This document shows, piece by piece, positions 19,912 through 20,498 of a stretch of DNA of 20,498 nt. The DNA comes from Candidatus Aerophobus profundus SCGC AAA252-L23 (GTDB lineage Bacteria; Aerophobota; Aerophobia; Aerophobales; Aerophobaceae). Made by a program: the position numbers and the translations under genes. Location: the NCBI GenBank assembly GCA_000402295.1, contig AQRW01000175.1, forward strand, positions 816 through 21,313, read 5' to 3'. The number at the start of each line of letters is the position of its first letter. Within the stretch, counting starts at the first letter, position 1. The notes beneath the pieces are model-generated. The model ran no database searches, was not told the origin of the DNA, and worked only from the letters and a program-made list of their open reading frames with translations.

Positions 19912-20428
19912 TATCAGGCTTCATGATTTCAATTGTGGATTTAAAGCCTTCAGGAGCGAAGTAGCTAAGGAGATAAAAATATACGGTGAACTACATCGCT
20001 ATATTCCCGTTTTTGCTTTTTGGAGAGGATTTAAAGTAGGTGAACTGAAAGTCAGACATCGTCCTCGCAGGTTTGGCAAATCTAAATTCGGAGCGGAGAG
20101 ATTTCTCAGAGGATTTTGGGATTTTCTCACCGTTTTCTTTCTCACTAAATATATGCGAAGACCTCTTCACTTTTTTGGTCCGGTGGGACTTCTGGCTTTT
20201 TTGTTAGGTCTAATTATCAATCTCTATCTTAGTATTCTCTGGTTTTCCGGTATTCCTATTGGAGGTCGCCCTCTGTTAATTCTGGGAGTTTTGTTAATGA
20301 TTCTGGGTATTCAATCCATTTCCATGGGACTATTGGGTGAGATGATAACGAGTAGATATCACCAGGATGAATCTAATTTTCCCGTGCGACGAAAGTTGGA
20401 TAAAGAACGAGATAATTCCCCGGGGTGA
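19838..20428 (+). CDS. Family 2 glycosyltransferase, C-terminal part with two membrane helices
   Basis: Continuation of the gene at 19450 in the next frame; true homology begins near 19900 (residue 21 here), so the ATG at 19838 is not a real start. HDFNCGFKAFR and GELHRYIPVFAFWRGF are conserved acceptor-loop segments of polyprenyl-phosphate glycosyltransferases. HRPRRFGKSKFG is the usual R-x-x-G-x-S-K-F/Y signature. Two transmembrane helices follow at about 111-134 and 144-168, as in the family's C-terminal anchor. A short charged tail ends at 20428. The next gene starts 24 nt later and may be co-transcribed. Confidence 0.85.
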   Translation: MTDLILFSRGGLPMFSILPLPFFTNIRLHDFNCGFKAFRSEVAKEIKIYGELHRYIPVFAFWRGFKVGELKVRHRPRRFGKSKFGAERFLRGFWDFLTVFFLTKYMRRPLHFFGPVGLLAFLLGLIINLYLSILWFSGIPIGGRPLLILGVLLMILGIQSISMGLLGEMITSRYHQDESNFPVRRKLDKERDNSPG

Positions 20429-20452
20429 CTCAAAAAGTAGGTGGGAAGAGGT

Positions 20453-20498
20453 ATGTTTCAGGTAAAAGTGATCACCAGCCTAAGAGAGATTGATTCCC
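20453..20498 (+). CDS. Start of a further gene (cut by window edge)
   Basis: ATG 20453 follows GGGAAGAGG and opens MFQVKVITSLREIDS, running off the window. A strand-turn-helix start of this kind occurs in GNAT/FemAB-like acetyltransferases, but 15 residues are too few to decide. It lies downstream of the glycosyltransferase in the same direction. Confidence 0.5.
   Translation, partial: MFQVKVITSLREIDS

Overview
The window reads as bacterial accessory DNA. HU, strong Shine-Dalgarno sites (AAGGAGGTGA type), frequent GTG/TTG starts and several near-consensus sigma70 promoters point to a bacterium. I cannot name a phylum from the sequence alone. The recurring intergenic hairpins are of the kind seen in many uncultured bacterial genomes.

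Layout. 1-143 is the end of an IS3-like insertion sequence that has cut off the 5' part of a D12-class adenine methyltransferase gene (to 747). A four-helix membrane protein is translationally coupled (TAATG) to a DGQHR-domain (DndB-like) protein (774-2680). After these come a thermonuclease tail fragment and a beta-class DNA methyltransferase with a C-terminal Mrr-like nuclease domain, split by a frameshift (2781-4386). A pentapeptide-repeat/potassium-channel fusion, also frameshifted, follows (4576-5941). 5.9-6.3 kb holds gene remnants. 6465-7904 encodes a secreted protein with seven near-identical 47-residue repeats and a truncated beta-helix.

8.3-14.8 kb is a scrambled mobile region. It has an integrase-N-terminus/HNH chimera, an integrase C-terminal remnant, and two 142-bp direct repeats (8765-8906 and 14676-14817) that each end in a tRNA-like 3' terminus. 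Between these repeats lie a DUF3800 protein, an unrecognised 289-residue protein, several very small membrane proteins, HU, a DUF3303-type protein and a DUF5678/retropepsin pair with an out-of-frame SEC-C tail. 14.8-17.9 kb holds dispersed hairpin repeats, a GIY-YIG-like protein, small membrane and zinc-ribbon proteins, and fragments. 17.9-20.5 kb looks more ordinary: a 2TM protein, a short-chain dehydrogenase, a frameshifted polyprenyl-phosphate-type glycosyltransferase, and the start of a further gene.

Functional reading. The left third resembles a decaying defence island: two methyltransferases, a DGQHR protein with a membrane partner, and nuclease domains. The most promising candidate for an undescribed system is the coupled 4TM + DGQHR pair next to the methyltransferase-nuclease. 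The middle is a repeat-rich zone in which leaders, start regions and tiny ORFs have been copied and recombined. Four genes show single frameshifts, at least one in a homopolymer, so either sequence error or real decay must be considered before any of them is interpreted.
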